The translations under genes were made by a program, and so were the position numbers. Positions 1 through 10,761 of a stretch of DNA of 64,000 bases are shown in pieces. The stretch covers positions 227,869-291,868 of the forward strand of contig CANMCE010000006.1 of NCBI GenBank assembly GCA_947496235.1, read 5' to 3'. This stretch comes from an uncultured Glaciecola sp. GTDB taxonomy: Bacteria > Pseudomonadota > Gammaproteobacteria > Enterobacterales > Alteromonadaceae. The notes beneath the pieces are model-generated. The model ran no database searches and was not told where the DNA came from. It saw nothing but the letters and a program-made list of their open reading frames with translations. Numbering within the stretch: the stretch's first letter is position 1; each line of letters starts with the position of its first letter.

Positions 1-199
1 GCGTCGCTTTCTAGAAGGTGGTGATAAAGCCAAAGTCACAATTCGCTTCCGCGGACGTGAAATGGCGCATCAAGATATAGGTATCGACTTGCTAACACGT
101 GTTAAAGACGATTTGCAAGACGTTGCTACTGTGGAGTCTTTCCCTAATAGAGTGGAAGGTCGCCAAATGATCATGGTGCTCGCCCCAAGTAAGAAGTAG
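1..199 (+). CDS. infC: Translation initiation factor IF-3, C-terminal part (5' truncated by window edge)
   Basis: The window opens inside this gene; the reading frame starts at base 2 and runs to the TAG at 197-199. The 65 visible residues match the C-terminal domain of IF-3, the 30S-binding part that discriminates initiator tRNA: they start [12 protein letters not shown], continue with [12 protein letters not shown] and end MVLAPSKK, as expected for the family. The downstream rpmI and rplT genes complete the conserved infC-rpmI-rplT operon. Only the start is missing; nothing looks broken. Confidence 0.97.
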   Translation, partial: RRFLEGGDKAKVTIRFRGREMAHQDIGIDLLTRVKDDLQDVATVESFPNRVEGRQMIMVLAPSKK

Positions 200-316
200 T
201 TAAGGTTTTTTAAAGTACAAAGAGTCTGCACAACTCAATGTCACCTTGCTGCATAATGTCATAACTGATTGGTCTGCAACTATCAGTTTTAATTTAATAA
301 ATGCGGAGTTTTAGCA
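200..316 (+). promoter_or_regulatory. infC-rpmI intergenic leader, possible L20 autoregulatory region
   Basis: This untranslated stretch precedes rpmI. Bases 263-269 (AACTGAT) can pair with 282-288 (ATCAGTT), followed by TTTTAATTT, and the heptamer GTCTGCA occurs twice (224-230 and 272-278). GGAG at about 305-308 is the rpmI ribosome-binding site. In enterobacteria ribosomal protein L20 represses rpmI-rplT by binding structures in this region. That this leader does the same is an inference from position; I did not derive the classical pseudoknot. Confidence 0.35.
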
Positions 317-514
317 ATGCCTAAAATGAAAACAAACAGCGGAGCACTTAAGCGCTTCCGTAAGACTGGCTCTGGTCGCTTTAAGAGCAAACAGTCTCAC
401 TTGCGTCACATTTTGACCAAGAAGAGTTCTAAGCGTAAACGTCATTTACGTGGTAAGAAGTTAGTTCACACTAGTGATACAGCTCTTATCCAACGTATGT
501 TGCCCTACGTATAA
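317..514 (+). CDS. rpmI: 50S ribosomal protein L35
   Basis: A 65-residue, very basic protein of the usual L35 length. It begins [20 protein letters not shown] and carries the family pattern KSKQSHLRH...[14 protein letters not shown]35 is a small component of the large ribosomal subunit. It lies between infC and rplT, 21 bases before rplT, in the standard operon order. The ATG start has a GGAG about 8 bases upstream. There is no sign of damage. Confidence 0.98.
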   Translation: MPKMKTNSGALKRFRKTGSGRFKSKQSHLRHILTKKSSKRKRHLRGKKLVHTSDTALIQRMLPYV

Positions 515-532
515 GTAACTTGAGGAGACTAA

Positions 533-892
<360 letters not shown>

Positions 893-924
893 GCTAGATT
901 TTATTAACAAAGATTAAGCTCTTT

Positions 925-957
925 GAAAAAAGCGAGCAGGAAGCTCGCTTTTTTTAT
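925..957 (+). terminator. Rho-independent terminator of the infC-rpmI-rplT operon
   Basis: Stem GCGAGC (932-937) pairs with GCTCGC (942-947) across a short AGGA loop, with A residues before and a run of seven T residues after. This is a classical intrinsic terminator 34 bases beyond the rplT stop. Confidence 0.9.
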
Positions 958-962
958 ACGTA

Positions 963-996
963 AAAAAAGACCGGAATCAACTTCCGGTCTTTTTTC
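963..996. terminator. Bidirectional terminator between rplT and the convergent AhpD-like gene
   Basis: AAAAGACCGGAA and TTCCGGTCTTTTTT form a perfect stem around TCAAC, with A residues on one flank and T residues on the other, so it reads as an intrinsic terminator on both strands. It lies directly beyond the stop of the leftward gene ending at 1000 and backs up the rplT terminator. Confidence 0.85.
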
Positions 997-999
997 GTT

Positions 1000-1551
1000 T
1001 TAAGCTTTTGTCCATGCAAAAGATTGGAAAGGTTTATCAACAGGTGTCTCAGCTACGTGATTTACGTAATTGCTCAACACTTTTTGACCAAGAATTAAAA
1101 TAATATCCAAAATATTTCGAGGTTTAAAACCAGCATCTAAAAATCTTTGTTTTTGGGTATCACTTAACACACCGCGATTTACCACTAATTCAAGCACGGT
1201 TTCTCTTAACACATTTAATTCATCCGTTGGTAAGGGGGTTTCATTACGCAGGGCTTCATTAACCTCTTTTGACACTTTCATACTGGTTGCAATAGCGGTA
1301 TGCGCTGGAACGCAATAGTGACAGTTGTGAAAAACGTTAATTGATTGCCAAACTACAGTAAGTTGTTCAACGGTAAAATCAGTTTTTTGTGCCAAGTCAT
1401 GGAGTACTTGATAACCCTCCAATAACTCAGGAGAACCTGCCATAACCCCATGTAAATTTGGAATCATGCCAAATGCCTTGATAGAATTTTCCAACAATGG
1501 TTTGGCTTTTTCTGGGGCTGTTGTTGCATCAAATATTGTAAACTTACTCAT
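1000..1551 (-). CDS. Carboxymuconolactone decarboxylase / AhpD-like family protein
   Basis: A 183-residue protein with the AhpD-type redox motif: C77-H-Y-C80 followed by H84 (NCHYCVPAHTA), inside a helical domain of the carboxymuconolactone decarboxylase fold. Family members are alkylhydroperoxidases or peroxidase-related enzymes that use this Cys pair. The substrate cannot be told from the sequence, and the usual AhpC partner is not adjacent. It stands alone, convergent with rplT, and has its own upstream region (1552-1727) shared with the divergent small secreted protein. A role in peroxide detoxification is an inference. Confidence 0.8.
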   Translation of the reverse strand: MSKFTIFDATTAPEKAKPLLENSIKAFGMIPNLHGVMAGSPELLEGYQVLHDLAQKTDFTVEQLTVVWQSINVFHNCHYCVPAHTAIATSMKVSKEVNEALRNETPLPTDELNVLRETVLELVVNRGVLSDTQKQRFLDAGFKPRNILDIILILGQKVLSNYVNHVAETPVDKPFQSFAWTKA

Positions 1552-1727
1552 TTATTTAAATCCTGTTTAGTTACATTAAAAGTCCTAAACAAGACCAAGT
1601 ATGGAAAACTTAGCTTACAATCAAAAAATTCATATCATATGCTTATTTTTTAACTTGCAACTCTAGATTCGCTTTACTACTCTACTAGCTCTTTTTATTG
1701 TATTAAAAATTTCACAAGGAAAGTGCT

Positions 1728-2087
1728 ATGAAAAAAATCGCTATAGTTTCATTTTTAGTCATTTTATGTGCGTTATCGCAAAAAATTGATGCCAAAGACA
1801 TTCAAGAAAGTATCAATAAGCTTTGTGACAAAGTTGAACAATGTGTAATTCCTGAAATCGAACAATCAGATTTACCCCCTGAAATGTTTAAAATGATGGT
1901 AGATCAAATAAAAACTCAATGCAGAAGTACTTATGAGTGGGCTGATAATGCTTTTACATCGGAAATTGAAGATGCAGCCATTGCCTGTTTAGATTCGTTA
2001 TCAGCTTTAACTTGTTCGGAATTTTTGGAAGACGACGGAGAAGTTAATACGCCTGAATGTCAAGAATACGAAAAGTTAACCCAATAA
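1728..2087 (+). CDS. Small secreted cysteine-rich protein of unknown function
   Basis: 119 residues. The N-terminus (MKKIAIVSFLVILCALSQ, cleavage near DA-KD around residue 22) is a signal peptide. The mature part is acidic and holds six cysteines (33, 39, 65, 87, 96, 111), enough for three disulfides, spread over predicted helices. That suggests a small helical disulfide-stabilised periplasmic or secreted protein. I do not recognise a named family. CAAGGA about 8 bases before the ATG supports the start. It is monocistronic, between the divergent AhpD-like gene and pheS, with a possible terminator hairpin at 2151-2184. Confidence 0.65.
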   Translation: MKKIAIVSFLVILCALSQKIDAKDIQESINKLCDKVEQCVIPEIEQSDLPPEMFKMMVDQIKTQCRSTYEWADNAFTSEIEDAAIACLDSLSALTCSEFLEDDGEVNTPECQEYEKLTQ

Positions 2088-3403
<1,316 letters not shown>

Positions 3404-3416
3404 GTGAAAGTAAAGA

Positions 3417-5804
3417 ATGAAATTTAGTGAATCTTGGTTAAGAGAATGGGTAAATCCAGCCTTAAACACAAATGAATTGTGTGAACAGTTAAGCATGGCT
3501 GGTTTAGAAGTAGATGGCGTTGAGGCTGTCGCAGGTGATTTTTCAGGTGTGGTTGTAGGAGAGGTTGTAGCCTGCGGTCAACACCCAGACGCTGATAAAT
3601 TGCAAGTAACCAAAGTCAATGTTGGCGAAGAAGAATTACTTGATATTGTTTGTGGTGCACCTAATTGTCGTCAAGGACTGAAAGTCGCTGTAGCCAAAGT
3701 CGGCGCTGTTCTGCCTGGTAATTTTAAAATTAAGAAAGCGAAACTTCGAGGGCAGCCATCTTTTGGTATGTTATGTAGTTTTTCAGAATTGGGCATGGGT
3801 GAAGACCACTCGGGTATTCTTGAATTACCTGAGGATGCACCAATTGGCACTGATATCAGAGAATATTTGCAGTTAGATGATCAAATTATAGAAATTGATT
3901 TAACTCCGAATAGAGCAGACTGTTTAGGTATCAGAGGTGTTGCCAGAGAAATTGGAGTGCTAAATCAACTTGATGTTTGCTATCCAGAAGTGCATGCCAT
4001 AGCGTCAACTACATCCTCGTCGCGAAGAATTCACCTTGATGCGCCAGAAGCTTGTGCTCGCTACATTGGCCGCTCAATTAAAAATGTCGATTTAACCCAG
4101 CCTAGTCCGTTATGGTTAAAAGAAAAGTTGCGTCGAAGTGGAATTCGAAGCATAGATCCTATCGTGGATGTCACCAACTATGTGCTAATGGAATTCGGTC
4201 ATCCTATGCATGCATTCGATGATGACAAGCTATCTGGCGATATTCATGTTCGTTTGGCCAACGAAAATGAAAAAATTACCTTGTTAGATGAAACCACTGT
4301 TGAAATCCAACAAGACACCTTAGTCATAGCTGATGAAGCTAAACCCTTGGCACTGGCCGGTATTTTTGGTGGTTTAGAGTCTGGTGTTACCGAACAAACG
4401 AAAAATATCTTTTTAGAATCGGCGTTTTTCAACCCTGACCTTATGTTAGGTAAAGCCAGAGCTTATGGTTTGCATACAGATGCAAGTCATCGTTATGAAC
4501 GTGGCGTTGATTTCACATTGCAACGTGAAGCTATGGAGAGAGCCACGGCATTGTTAGTCGATATCGTGGGTGGAGAAGTTGGTGAAATTGTTGAAGCCGT
4601 AGCTGCAGAATATTTACCCCAGCGCGCAAAAGTAAGTCTTCGAAAAGCAAGATTAAAAAGAATTCTTGGACATGACATCGAAGATAATAGGGTTACCGAT
4701 ATTTTGAATAGACTCGGTTTAAGCTGTGAGTTTGATGGTGAAAGTTGGACGGCAACGGCACCCAACTACCGTTTTGATATCGCGATTGAAGAAGATTTAG
4801 TGGAAGAAGTTGCTCGTGTTTATGGATATAATAATATTCCAAATCAGGCACCTTTGTCCCATTTGAACATGCTGGATACACCTGAGACTTCGGTAAATCT
4901 ATCGCAATTAAAGCAGGTACTATTAAATACCGGTTTTCAAGAAGCTATTACCTATTCATTTGTAGATCCGAAAATACAAAAAGCCTTACTGCCTGAGGTT
5001 GATGGTTTACATTTACCCCATCCAATTTCTTCTGATATGTCAGTAATGCGGATGACAGTTGTGCAGGGTTTGTTGCAGGCGCTTTCATACAATCAGAATC
5101 GACAACAAGCCAATATTAAATTATTTGAAACCGGTTTGGTGTTTATACCTGATGAAACTCAACCGTCGGGTGTTGAGCAATTTCCTGTAATTGCAGGGGT
5201 AATGACGGGGAATCTGACGGGAGAACACTGGACTATAGCAAGTAGAGCAGTTGATTTTTACGATGTAAAAGCTGCTGTTGAGGCATTGTTTGACGTATCT
5301 GATGCCAACGAATCCGTTGATTACCAAGTATCGGAAAGGTCCGCCTTACATCCTGGACAAAGCGCTGATATTTATGTGGACGGAAAATGTGTGGGCTTCG
5401 TCGGCGCTATTCACCCTAGACTAGAAAAAACCTTAGGTTTAAATGGTCGAACATTTGTGTTTGAAGTGGCGCAAAGTGCGTTAAATGTGAGAAAACTTCC
5501 ATGGGCAACTAAAGTATCAAAATTCCCAATGAATCGAAGAGATCTTGCATTCACTATAGACGAATCGCTAGAAATAGGTAAACTATTAAAAAGTATCAAA
5601 AAAATTGGCATATCAGAGATAGTTGACATAAACTTATTTGATATCTACCAAGGTAAGGGTATTGAGGATGGTAAAAAAAGCATCGCAATATCTTTGTGGT
5701 TACAAAGTAGTGAACGTACTCTAGAAGATGAAGAAATCCAACTGGCAGTCGATAAGGTTGTTACTCATCTACAGGGACACTTCGGTGCAACATTGAGAGA
5801 TTAG
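3417..5804 (+). CDS. pheT: Phenylalanine--tRNA ligase beta subunit
   Basis: A 795-residue subunit of full family length. It begins [14 protein letters not shown], followed by the tRNA-binding OB domain ([19 protein letters not shown]...VCGAPN), the B3/B4 editing domain, the B5 and catalytic-like core, and the C-terminal anticodon-binding ferredoxin fold ([12 protein letters not shown] ... [16 protein letters not shown]). It recognises tRNA-Phe and edits Tyr-tRNA-Phe. It lies 13 bases after pheS and 5 bases before ihfA, so the three genes are almost certainly co-transcribed, as in other gammaproteobacteria. Confidence 0.98.
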   Translation: MKFSESWLREWVNPALNTNELCEQLSMAGLEVDGVEAVAGDFSGVVVGEVVACGQHPDADKLQVTKVNVGEEELLDIVCGAPNCRQGLKVAVAKVGAVLPGNFKIKKAKLRGQPSFGMLCSFSELGMGEDHSGILELPEDAPIGTDIREYLQLDDQIIEIDLTPNRADCLGIRGVAREIGVLNQLDVCYPEVHAIASTTSSSRRIHLDAPEACARYIGRSIKNVDLTQPSPLWLKEKLRRSGIRSIDPIVDVTNYVLMEFGHPMHAFDDDKLSGDIHVRLANENEKITLLDETTVEIQQDTLVIADEAKPLALAGIFGGLESGVTEQTKNIFLESAFFNPDLMLGKARAYGLHTDASHRYERGVDFTLQREAMERATALLVDIVGGEVGEIVEAVAAEYLPQRAKVSLRKARLKRILGHDIEDNRVTDILNRLGLSCEFDGESWTATAPNYRFDIAIEEDLVEEVARVYGYNNIPNQAPLSHLNMLDTPETSVNLSQLKQVLLNTGFQEAITYSFVDPKIQKALLPEVDGLHLPHPISSDMSVMRMTVVQGLLQALSYNQNRQQANIKLFETGLVFIPDETQPSGVEQFPVIAGVMTGNLTGEHWTIASRAVDFYDVKAAVEALFDVSDANESVDYQVSERSALHPGQSADIYVDGKCVGFVGAIHPRLEKTLGLNGRTFVFEVAQSALNVRKLPWATKVSKFPMNRRDLAFTIDESLEIGKLLKSIKKIGISEIVDINLFDIYQGKGIEDGKKSIAISLWLQSSERTLEDEEIQLAVDKVVTHLQGHFGATLRD

Positions 5805-5809
5805 GCAAC

Positions 5810-6109
5810 ATGGCATTAACCAAAGCGGAAATGGCCGAACACTTGTTCGAAAAGCTCGGCATCAATAAAAAGGATGCAAAGGACTTAGTTGAATTGTTCT
5901 TTGAAGAAATCAAAGTTTGTTTAGAATCTGGAGAGCAGGTGAAATTGTCCGGGTTTGGAAACTTCGATTTGAGGACTAAGAATGAACGACCAGGACGCAA
6001 CCCAAAAACTGGTCAGGACATTCCAATTAAAGCAAGGCGCGTGGTTACTTTCCGTCCAGGCCAAAAGCTGAAAAGTCGAGTTGAGAGTATTCCACCTCAA
6101 AATGACTAA
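5810..6109 (+). CDS. ihfA: Integration host factor subunit alpha
   Basis: A 99-residue HU/IHF-family DNA-bending protein: [18 protein letters not shown], then the beta-arm signature [21 protein letters not shown] with the intercalating proline, and [13 protein letters not shown]. It forms the IHF heterodimer with IhfB, which is not in this window. It starts 5 bases after pheT, and its last 8 bases overlap the start of the following lipoprotein gene. A strong terminator stands 20 bases after its stop. Confidence 0.97.
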   Translation: MALTKAEMAEHLFEKLGINKKDAKDLVELFFEEIKVCLESGEQVKLSGFGNFDLRTKNERPGRNPKTGQDIPIKARRVVTFRPGQKLKSRVESIPPQND

Positions 6110-6680
6110 AGCTGTAAATCGTATTCTGAGGCGCACAATAGTATTGTGCGCTTTTTTCGTTGTTTTTGCTTGCAGTCAGCAAGTTGAAGAGTCTTCCCCA
6201 GAAACACTAAATCCGTCGGAAACACCTGCACAGCCATTGTTAACTTTGTCTGAGTTACTTTCTGCCACTGATGTAAAAGATGGTTTAGCCTCAGCGGCCG
6301 AGACTAATGATCAGATGCTTTTAAAACAATGGCAAGATAGGTTATTGCAAGCCGCTGACGAAGTATACTTGCTAGAATCAGAGAAAAAATTGCTTGAAGG
6401 GGAGCAAGGTATCATCTTTTTGTCTTTTCAAGGCATGAAAGTAAATTACCAAAGGGACTTTGAACAAGCGTTTTTTAACTTTGGTGATGTAGAACAGGTT
6501 TATCTGGACTATCCAGCTTTTGAATCTTTGCATGGAAAAAGTCAGGATTTAGTCGAGCAGCGGGATAATCTAATTTCAAACGCCACGGAAAAACTCAAAC
6601 AAAATGGTTTTCAAGGTGACGCCGAAGCTGAGGCTAAACGCCAGTGGCAACAGCTTATGCAGCAAGCGCAACAGAATTAA
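6102..6680 (+). CDS. Putative lipoprotein of unknown function
   Basis: Taken from the ATG at 6102, whose codon overlaps the end of ihfA (ATGACTAA), giving 192 residues. The start is basic ([11 protein letters not shown]), then hydrophobic, ending in a lipobox-like VFAC with Cys24, so a lipid-anchored envelope protein is likely. The rest is helical and Gln/Glu-rich, ending [14 protein letters not shown] do not recognise a family. The terminator hairpin of ihfA (6131-6151) lies inside the codons for the signal peptide, so read-through from pheST-ihfA should be limited. An upstream GTG-type start at 6081 is possible but would extend the overlap to 29 bases. It converges on the penicillin-acylase gene with no gap. 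Confidence 0.7.
   Translation: MTKAVNRILRRTIVLCAFFVVFACSQQVEESSPETLNPSETPAQPLLTLSELLSATDVKDGLASAAETNDQMLLKQWQDRLLQAADEVYLLESEKKLLEGEQGIIFLSFQGMKVNYQRDFEQAFFNFGDVEQVYLDYPAFESLHGKSQDLVEQRDNLISNATEKLKQNGFQGDAEAEAKRQWQQLMQQAQQN
6130..6157 (+). terminator. Intrinsic terminator after ihfA, inside the next gene's signal-peptide codons
   Basis: GCGCACAATA (6131-6140) pairs with TATTGTGCGC (6142-6151) over an almost absent loop and is followed by six T residues, a textbook rho-independent terminator. It lies 21 bases beyond the ihfA stop but within the lipoprotein reading frame, where it encodes part of the hydrophobic signal sequence. Confidence 0.85.
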
Positions 6681-8990
6681 CTATTGCGCTTTTAAGGTAA
6701 TTTGATGTTCAGTCGTTCTCGGTAACAATGGTACAGATTGCTGCTCCACATAACCGCTGAAATTACTGTCAAAATACTTAGATAACGGGTGCATAGATTG
6801 ACCGCCAGGTATGGTCAATATAGCATCTTCCAAATTGCCTAATTGCACAATAAATCTTTCAGAAGCACCAAAAGAAGTTGATTGCACGGCAGGCATAAAA
6901 CTATCGCCAAATCCTGGGTATTCAGGCATATTAACCAAACCGCTTAATGGACCTAGGGCGCTGGAAAACGGGTGTCTAACTTTTAAAGCGTTTACTTTAC
7001 CCCAAGTAATATCACTAAATGACGGCTTATCTGGTGTAGAATAACGGTCGATTAATTTGTCTTTACCTTTAAGATAAGCGGCTTTTAGCATCTCATCATA
7101 GTTAGCGTACTTATCATCTAGCCAGTTCATGGGTTGCTCTCGTAACAATTGCCAAATGGCAGACTCTATGGAGCGTATTAAAACACCGGTTTCGATCCCA
7201 GAAGGCTCAACTTTTCTTCGAATAGGTTGAATAATTTCATTAATTACTTGGTTGCGAAAAATGCGCACCAAACTATATCCAGCCGAATCAGAACAAGCAC
7301 AAGCTTGCCAATTTTCTAATTCTATTATGTCTTGTTCGTACAACTGAGGGTTTTGTTGCAGCGTCTGTAACAATAAATTATGCCAAGGCATTAAAAATAA
7401 CGCGCGATTATCCAATTGCAGGTTATAAAAATCCTGTTCAGTAAAACCGTTGCCTTGCATTAATTGATCGGCGATTTGTTGTTGCCTCGCGCCTAGCGCG
7501 TAACCACCATCCCCATATCGAGGCAAATCTTTGGTACTTACTACTCTGGCATTTGCTGACCAGACTCTGCCATGCGCTGGGTTAATCACATTCGCGGGTG
7601 AGTTTTCATTGCGATCCCATAACGCACTATATTCAGAAGAGGGTATAGCAACCTTGGATGGCGTTGTGCGAGCTGTAATAGCCCCAGTCAATTGCCATGC
7701 AACATTTCCTAAGTGATCAGCAATTACCATGTTTTGCACAGGAATTCGAATCAACTTTGCAGTTTCTAATGCTTCATACACATTAGCGGCTAACGGAAGC
7801 TGGCTAAACCCCATATTTACAGCGTAATCAGTATGTGCCACCCATTTTAATGCAAAAGGTTTGTTATCGATGTAACGCACAGGACCAAAATCGCTCATTT
7901 TTATTTCATATTGCACGGGATTTTGCCCAGCAACATAGATAGCTTCGATTTCAGTTCTGATAGCGTCGTCATCAGTCAAGGCTACCCAATCCACGTTATC
8001 AACGTTTGAATTAGTAAATCCCCAAGCAATCTTATCTGTTGCGCCAACAATAACACCAGGTGTACCCGGCAGACTAACCCCTGTAATGCGAATATCCTGA
8101 CCTTGTTGCGTATACTTCAACTGTGTTTTATACCATAACGCTGGCACGTTTAGCCCCAAGTGCATATCGTTACTTAACAAAGCACCTTGCCCATTGGAAG
8201 TAAGGTTTCCGCTAACTGCCCAATTATTACTGCCAATATCAGCAGGCTCTTCTTCAGGGACATAAGGCAAATAAGTTACGCTATCCTCAGATGGAGGCGG
8301 CATGGGTATTTCAGGAGTGCTTGAAAGCCTTTCAATACTAAAATCCATTGTCGCCTGATAAGTACTAGGTTGAGTAAAAAACGCCAATAAGTGAGGAGAG
8401 GTTAATTGGCTGATACCAGTAAAGTTAAAATCACGATTGATTTGACCTTGCTGCAAATCTAAATACATAGAATATGAAACCAACAACGAATCTTCAGGTC
8501 GCCAAGGGGAAAATTCAGAAGAGGTTAACCAATATTCGAAAGGCTTAACTGAATATTGAGCTGCGGCGGCATTAACGCCATTAGCATAGGCCACTAACAA
8601 AGACTTTTCAGACGCTGAAAAAGCATTAAAAATGTTAAACGCACGTTTTCTAAATTGATGAAACCTATGTTTTTTGTCTTGCTCAATTGCGCGTTGACCG
8701 ATAATTTCTGAAAGTTCACCAGCGGCATTGCGTCTTAATAAATCAATTTGAAATAATCTATCCTGGCCGTGAGCGAATCCTAGAGCAAATGCTGCATCAT
8801 TTATAGATTCAGCTTCTATGGTGACAGTGCCTAAATCATCTCTTAAGATTCGCACATCTTTTTCTATGTGAGTTGCTGTTAAATCATTATCTAAATCGGG
8901 TAGGCTTAACCACAAACCCATATACACTGTTGTAAATGCCAGCACGATTAACAACAGAATACTTATGCTTATCCATTTAAGTGCCTTCAT
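6681..8990 (-). CDS. Penicillin acylase family (Ntn-hydrolase) protein
   Basis: A 769-residue enzyme. An N-terminal hydrophobic helix (residues 5-27) anchors or exports it. The alpha-chain part includes GFAHGQDRLFQIDLLRR, typical of the family. The predicted autocatalytic cleavage site is at G253-S254 in GSNNWAVSG, which makes Ser254 the N-terminal nucleophile of the beta chain; SNDMHLGLNVPALWY follows as expected. Relatives hydrolyse beta-lactams, acyl-homoserine lactones or other amides, and the substrate cannot be chosen here. It overlaps the upstream adenosyltransferase gene by 4 bases, the last gene of the mfd operon. The start is fixed by that overlap. Confidence 0.92.
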   Translation of the reverse strand: MKALKWISISILLLIVLAFTTVYMGLWLSLPDLDNDLTATHIEKDVRILRDDLGTVTIEAESINDAAFALGFAHGQDRLFQIDLLRRNAAGELSEIIGQRAIEQDKKHRFHQFRKRAFNIFNAFSASEKSLLVAYANGVNAAAAQYSVKPFEYWLTSSEFSPWRPEDSLLVSYSMYLDLQQGQINRDFNFTGISQLTSPHLLAFFTQPSTYQATMDFSIERLSSTPEIPMPPPSEDSVTYLPYVPEEEPADIGSNNWAVSGNLTSNGQGALLSNDMHLGLNVPALWYKTQLKYTQQGQDIRITGVSLPGTPGVIVGATDKIAWGFTNSNVDNVDWVALTDDDAIRTEIEAIYVAGQNPVQYEIKMSDFGPVRYIDNKPFALKWVAHTDYAVNMGFSQLPLAANVYEALETAKLIRIPVQNMVIADHLGNVAWQLTGAITARTTPSKVAIPSSEYSALWDRNENSPANVINPAHGRVWSANARVVSTKDLPRYGDGGYALGARQQQIADQLMQGNGFTEQDFYNLQLDNRALFLMPWHNLLLQTLQQNPQLYEQDIIELENWQACACSDSAGYSLVRIFRNQVINEIIQPIRRKVEPSGIETGVLIRSIESAIWQLLREQPMNWLDDKYANYDEMLKAAYLKGKDKLIDRYSTPDKPSFSDITWGKVNALKVRHPFSSALGPLSGLVNMPEYPGFGDSFMPAVQSTSFGASERFIVQLGNLEDAILTIPGGQSMHPLSKYFDSNFSGYVEQQSVPLLPRTTEHQITLKAQ

Positions 8991-9526
8991 GTAGCTACCT
9001 TTATGTCTGGTTTATTTTGTTGCATGTTGACAAACCTTGCAGCAACAAAAAAGTAATCACTTAATCGGTTGGTGAAAGCTAGTGCCAATGGATTTATCGA
9101 ATGGTTTTTTTTTAAACTGACTAAATGCCTTTCAGCTCTGCGAGCAATGGTCCTACATACATGCAATTGGGCAGCCGTTATAGAGCCTCCAGGTAATATA
9201 AAAGAGGTCAGGGGGGCTAGTTGCTGTGACATTTCGTCTATCCAAAACTCGAGCCTTTCAATCATGTCTTGGGTTAATTTATCTTCGTCAGATAAGGCAA
9301 ACCCAATGTTAAAAATACTATTTTGAATAAAGGTTAAAGTTTCAACCAATATTTTATGCTTATTGTCATCGGTGACTAGTTGAGCAATCGCTAAGCCTAC
9401 ATTTGCATTGAGTTCATCAAAACTGCCGTAGGTGTCTAGTAAGACATGGTCTTTGTCTACCTTCAGTATTTGGGAGGTGTAAACAGAGGTTTGACCGGCG
9501 TCGCCTTGCTTAGTGTAAATTTTCAT
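8987..9526 (-). CDS. PduO-type cob(I)alamin adenosyltransferase
   Basis: A 179-residue ATP:corrinoid adenosyltransferase of the PduO/MMAB class. It shows the N-terminal ATP-binding motif YTKQGDAGQTS, the conserved DTYGSFDELNANVG, and the C-terminal ICRTIARRAERHLV-like RRAER helix followed by NRLSDYFFVAAR. It makes adenosylcobalamin from cob(I)alamin in the cytoplasm. It overlaps the csiV stop by one base (TAATG) and the penicillin-acylase start by four, so it is translationally coupled on both sides. No other cobalamin gene is present in the window. Confidence 0.93.
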   Translation of the reverse strand: MKIYTKQGDAGQTSVYTSQILKVDKDHVLLDTYGSFDELNANVGLAIAQLVTDDNKHKILVETLTFIQNSIFNIGFALSDEDKLTQDMIERLEFWIDEMSQQLAPLTSFILPGGSITAAQLHVCRTIARRAERHLVSLKKNHSINPLALAFTNRLSDYFFVAARFVNMQQNKPDIKVAT

Positions 9527-10761
9527 TATTCAGACAAACCTTCAACTTGGTTAACAGGTGGGGTATATCGGTTTAATCTAACAACAATTCCAAACGCAGG
9601 ATGATCAAAATAATGTATTTGACGGCTAATGATACGGCGGCGCTGTTTGAACGGATAGACTTCTAGATAGGCTTGACCTTGACTGTCAATATCCACTTTG
9701 TAATGTTTAAATTCAGCCGTAATATTCAAATAGGGAATACTACCCACGTACTCTAGATAGACTTTAAACAATCCGGACAATTCAAAATCATTGAAATACA
9801 CTTGTTGCTCGGTTGATAAATCCTCTTGTTTAGCCTCTAGACTTAACCAATCGATTTCAGGCGCGTTTTCCAAAGATTGAGCAATGTCATTTAGAACTGT
9901 GCTTATGCTTTGCTCTTCAGCCTCTAAAAAAGTTTCATCAACTTCTGTGGCAACCTCATCTGCTGGAGATAAATTAAGTTTATTGCCAGCAAACACCTTT
10001 ATAAAATCTGCATTATCTTCTCCAAACACCACCTGTTGTCGCCATATGGTGTAAAGTAAAGGTTTAACATCGGGCTGTTTAAAAACGCGATCCACGTATT
10101 TCTGCATGTGTAAATCTGACTCACCAACCGTTAGGTTTTGTCCAACGACATAGGCGAGATTGTTGAAGACACGGGTAGGCACTGATTCAAAACCCTGTAC
10201 TGCATAGTCATCTACACAACCTATGGATATGTCATCGGTAATAGCTTCGGGAATTGAAAATAACGCTAAGTTTTGTTTGGGTTCTAATTCTGTCTCTGTC
10301 TCATTTTGGATGTTCGCTGTTTCTGTAGTTTCTGGTTCCGCTGAATCTATCTCATCAATAGGTCTATCAAATGTCATTGTATCTGCGTCATCTAACGCTT
10401 GTTGTACGTTGTGTTGTGGAGATAATAAGGTTAATTCTTCCACATCAACAAGAGTGTCAGGTTCAGTGCTAGGATTACAACTAGGAACAGCGAGATAAAT
10501 GCCGTGCAACGGGTTTAAATTACGTAATATGGGTAAACTAAGTAAATCGGTCGCAATATTTTGTTGGAAATCAAAATTGCCAGCACTAAAGTCTTCATTT
10601 AAATTAGATGTTTGGCTACGTTTGAATATTGCGATCTCAACGTCAAACCACCATTCTTCATCTTGCTGCGCGGATGCTAAATTAAATCCAGTAGAGGAAA
10701 TGTAAAAAACGGCGCTAATTACCAGGGTAAACAAACGCACTGCAAAAAGTTTATTTTCCAT
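9526..10761 (-). CDS. csiV: CsiV family protein (putative peptidoglycan-binding)
   Basis: Taken from the ATG at 10761, which has AAGGA 8 bases upstream, giving 411 residues; a TTG 15 bases earlier lacks support. It has a signal peptide (to about ASAQQ), then EEWWFDVEIAIFKR near the mature start, which is the conserved opening of the CsiV family found beside mfd in Shewanella, Vibrio and relatives. The middle is acidic and of low complexity, and the end (EVYPFKQRRRIISRQIHYFDHPAFGIVV) is conserved. CsiV has been linked to peptidoglycan binding and cell-shape control. The family assignment rests on the motif and neighbourhood together. Confidence 0.75.
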   Translation of the reverse strand: MENKLFAVRLFTLVISAVFYISSTGFNLASAQQDEEWWFDVEIAIFKRSQTSNLNEDFSAGNFDFQQNIATDLLSLPILRNLNPLHGIYLAVPSCNPSTEPDTLVDVEELTLLSPQHNVQQALDDADTMTFDRPIDEIDSAEPETTETANIQNETETELEPKQNLALFSIPEAITDDISIGCVDDYAVQGFESVPTRVFNNLAYVVGQNLTVGESDLHMQKYVDRVFKQPDVKPLLYTIWRQQVVFGEDNADFIKVFAGNKLNLSPADEVATEVDETFLEAEEQSISTVLNDIAQSLENAPEIDWLSLEAKQEDLSTEQQVYFNDFELSGLFKVYLEYVGSIPYLNITAEFKHYKVDIDSQGQAYLEVYPFKQRRRIISRQIHYFDHPAFGIVVRLNRYTPPVNQVEGLSE

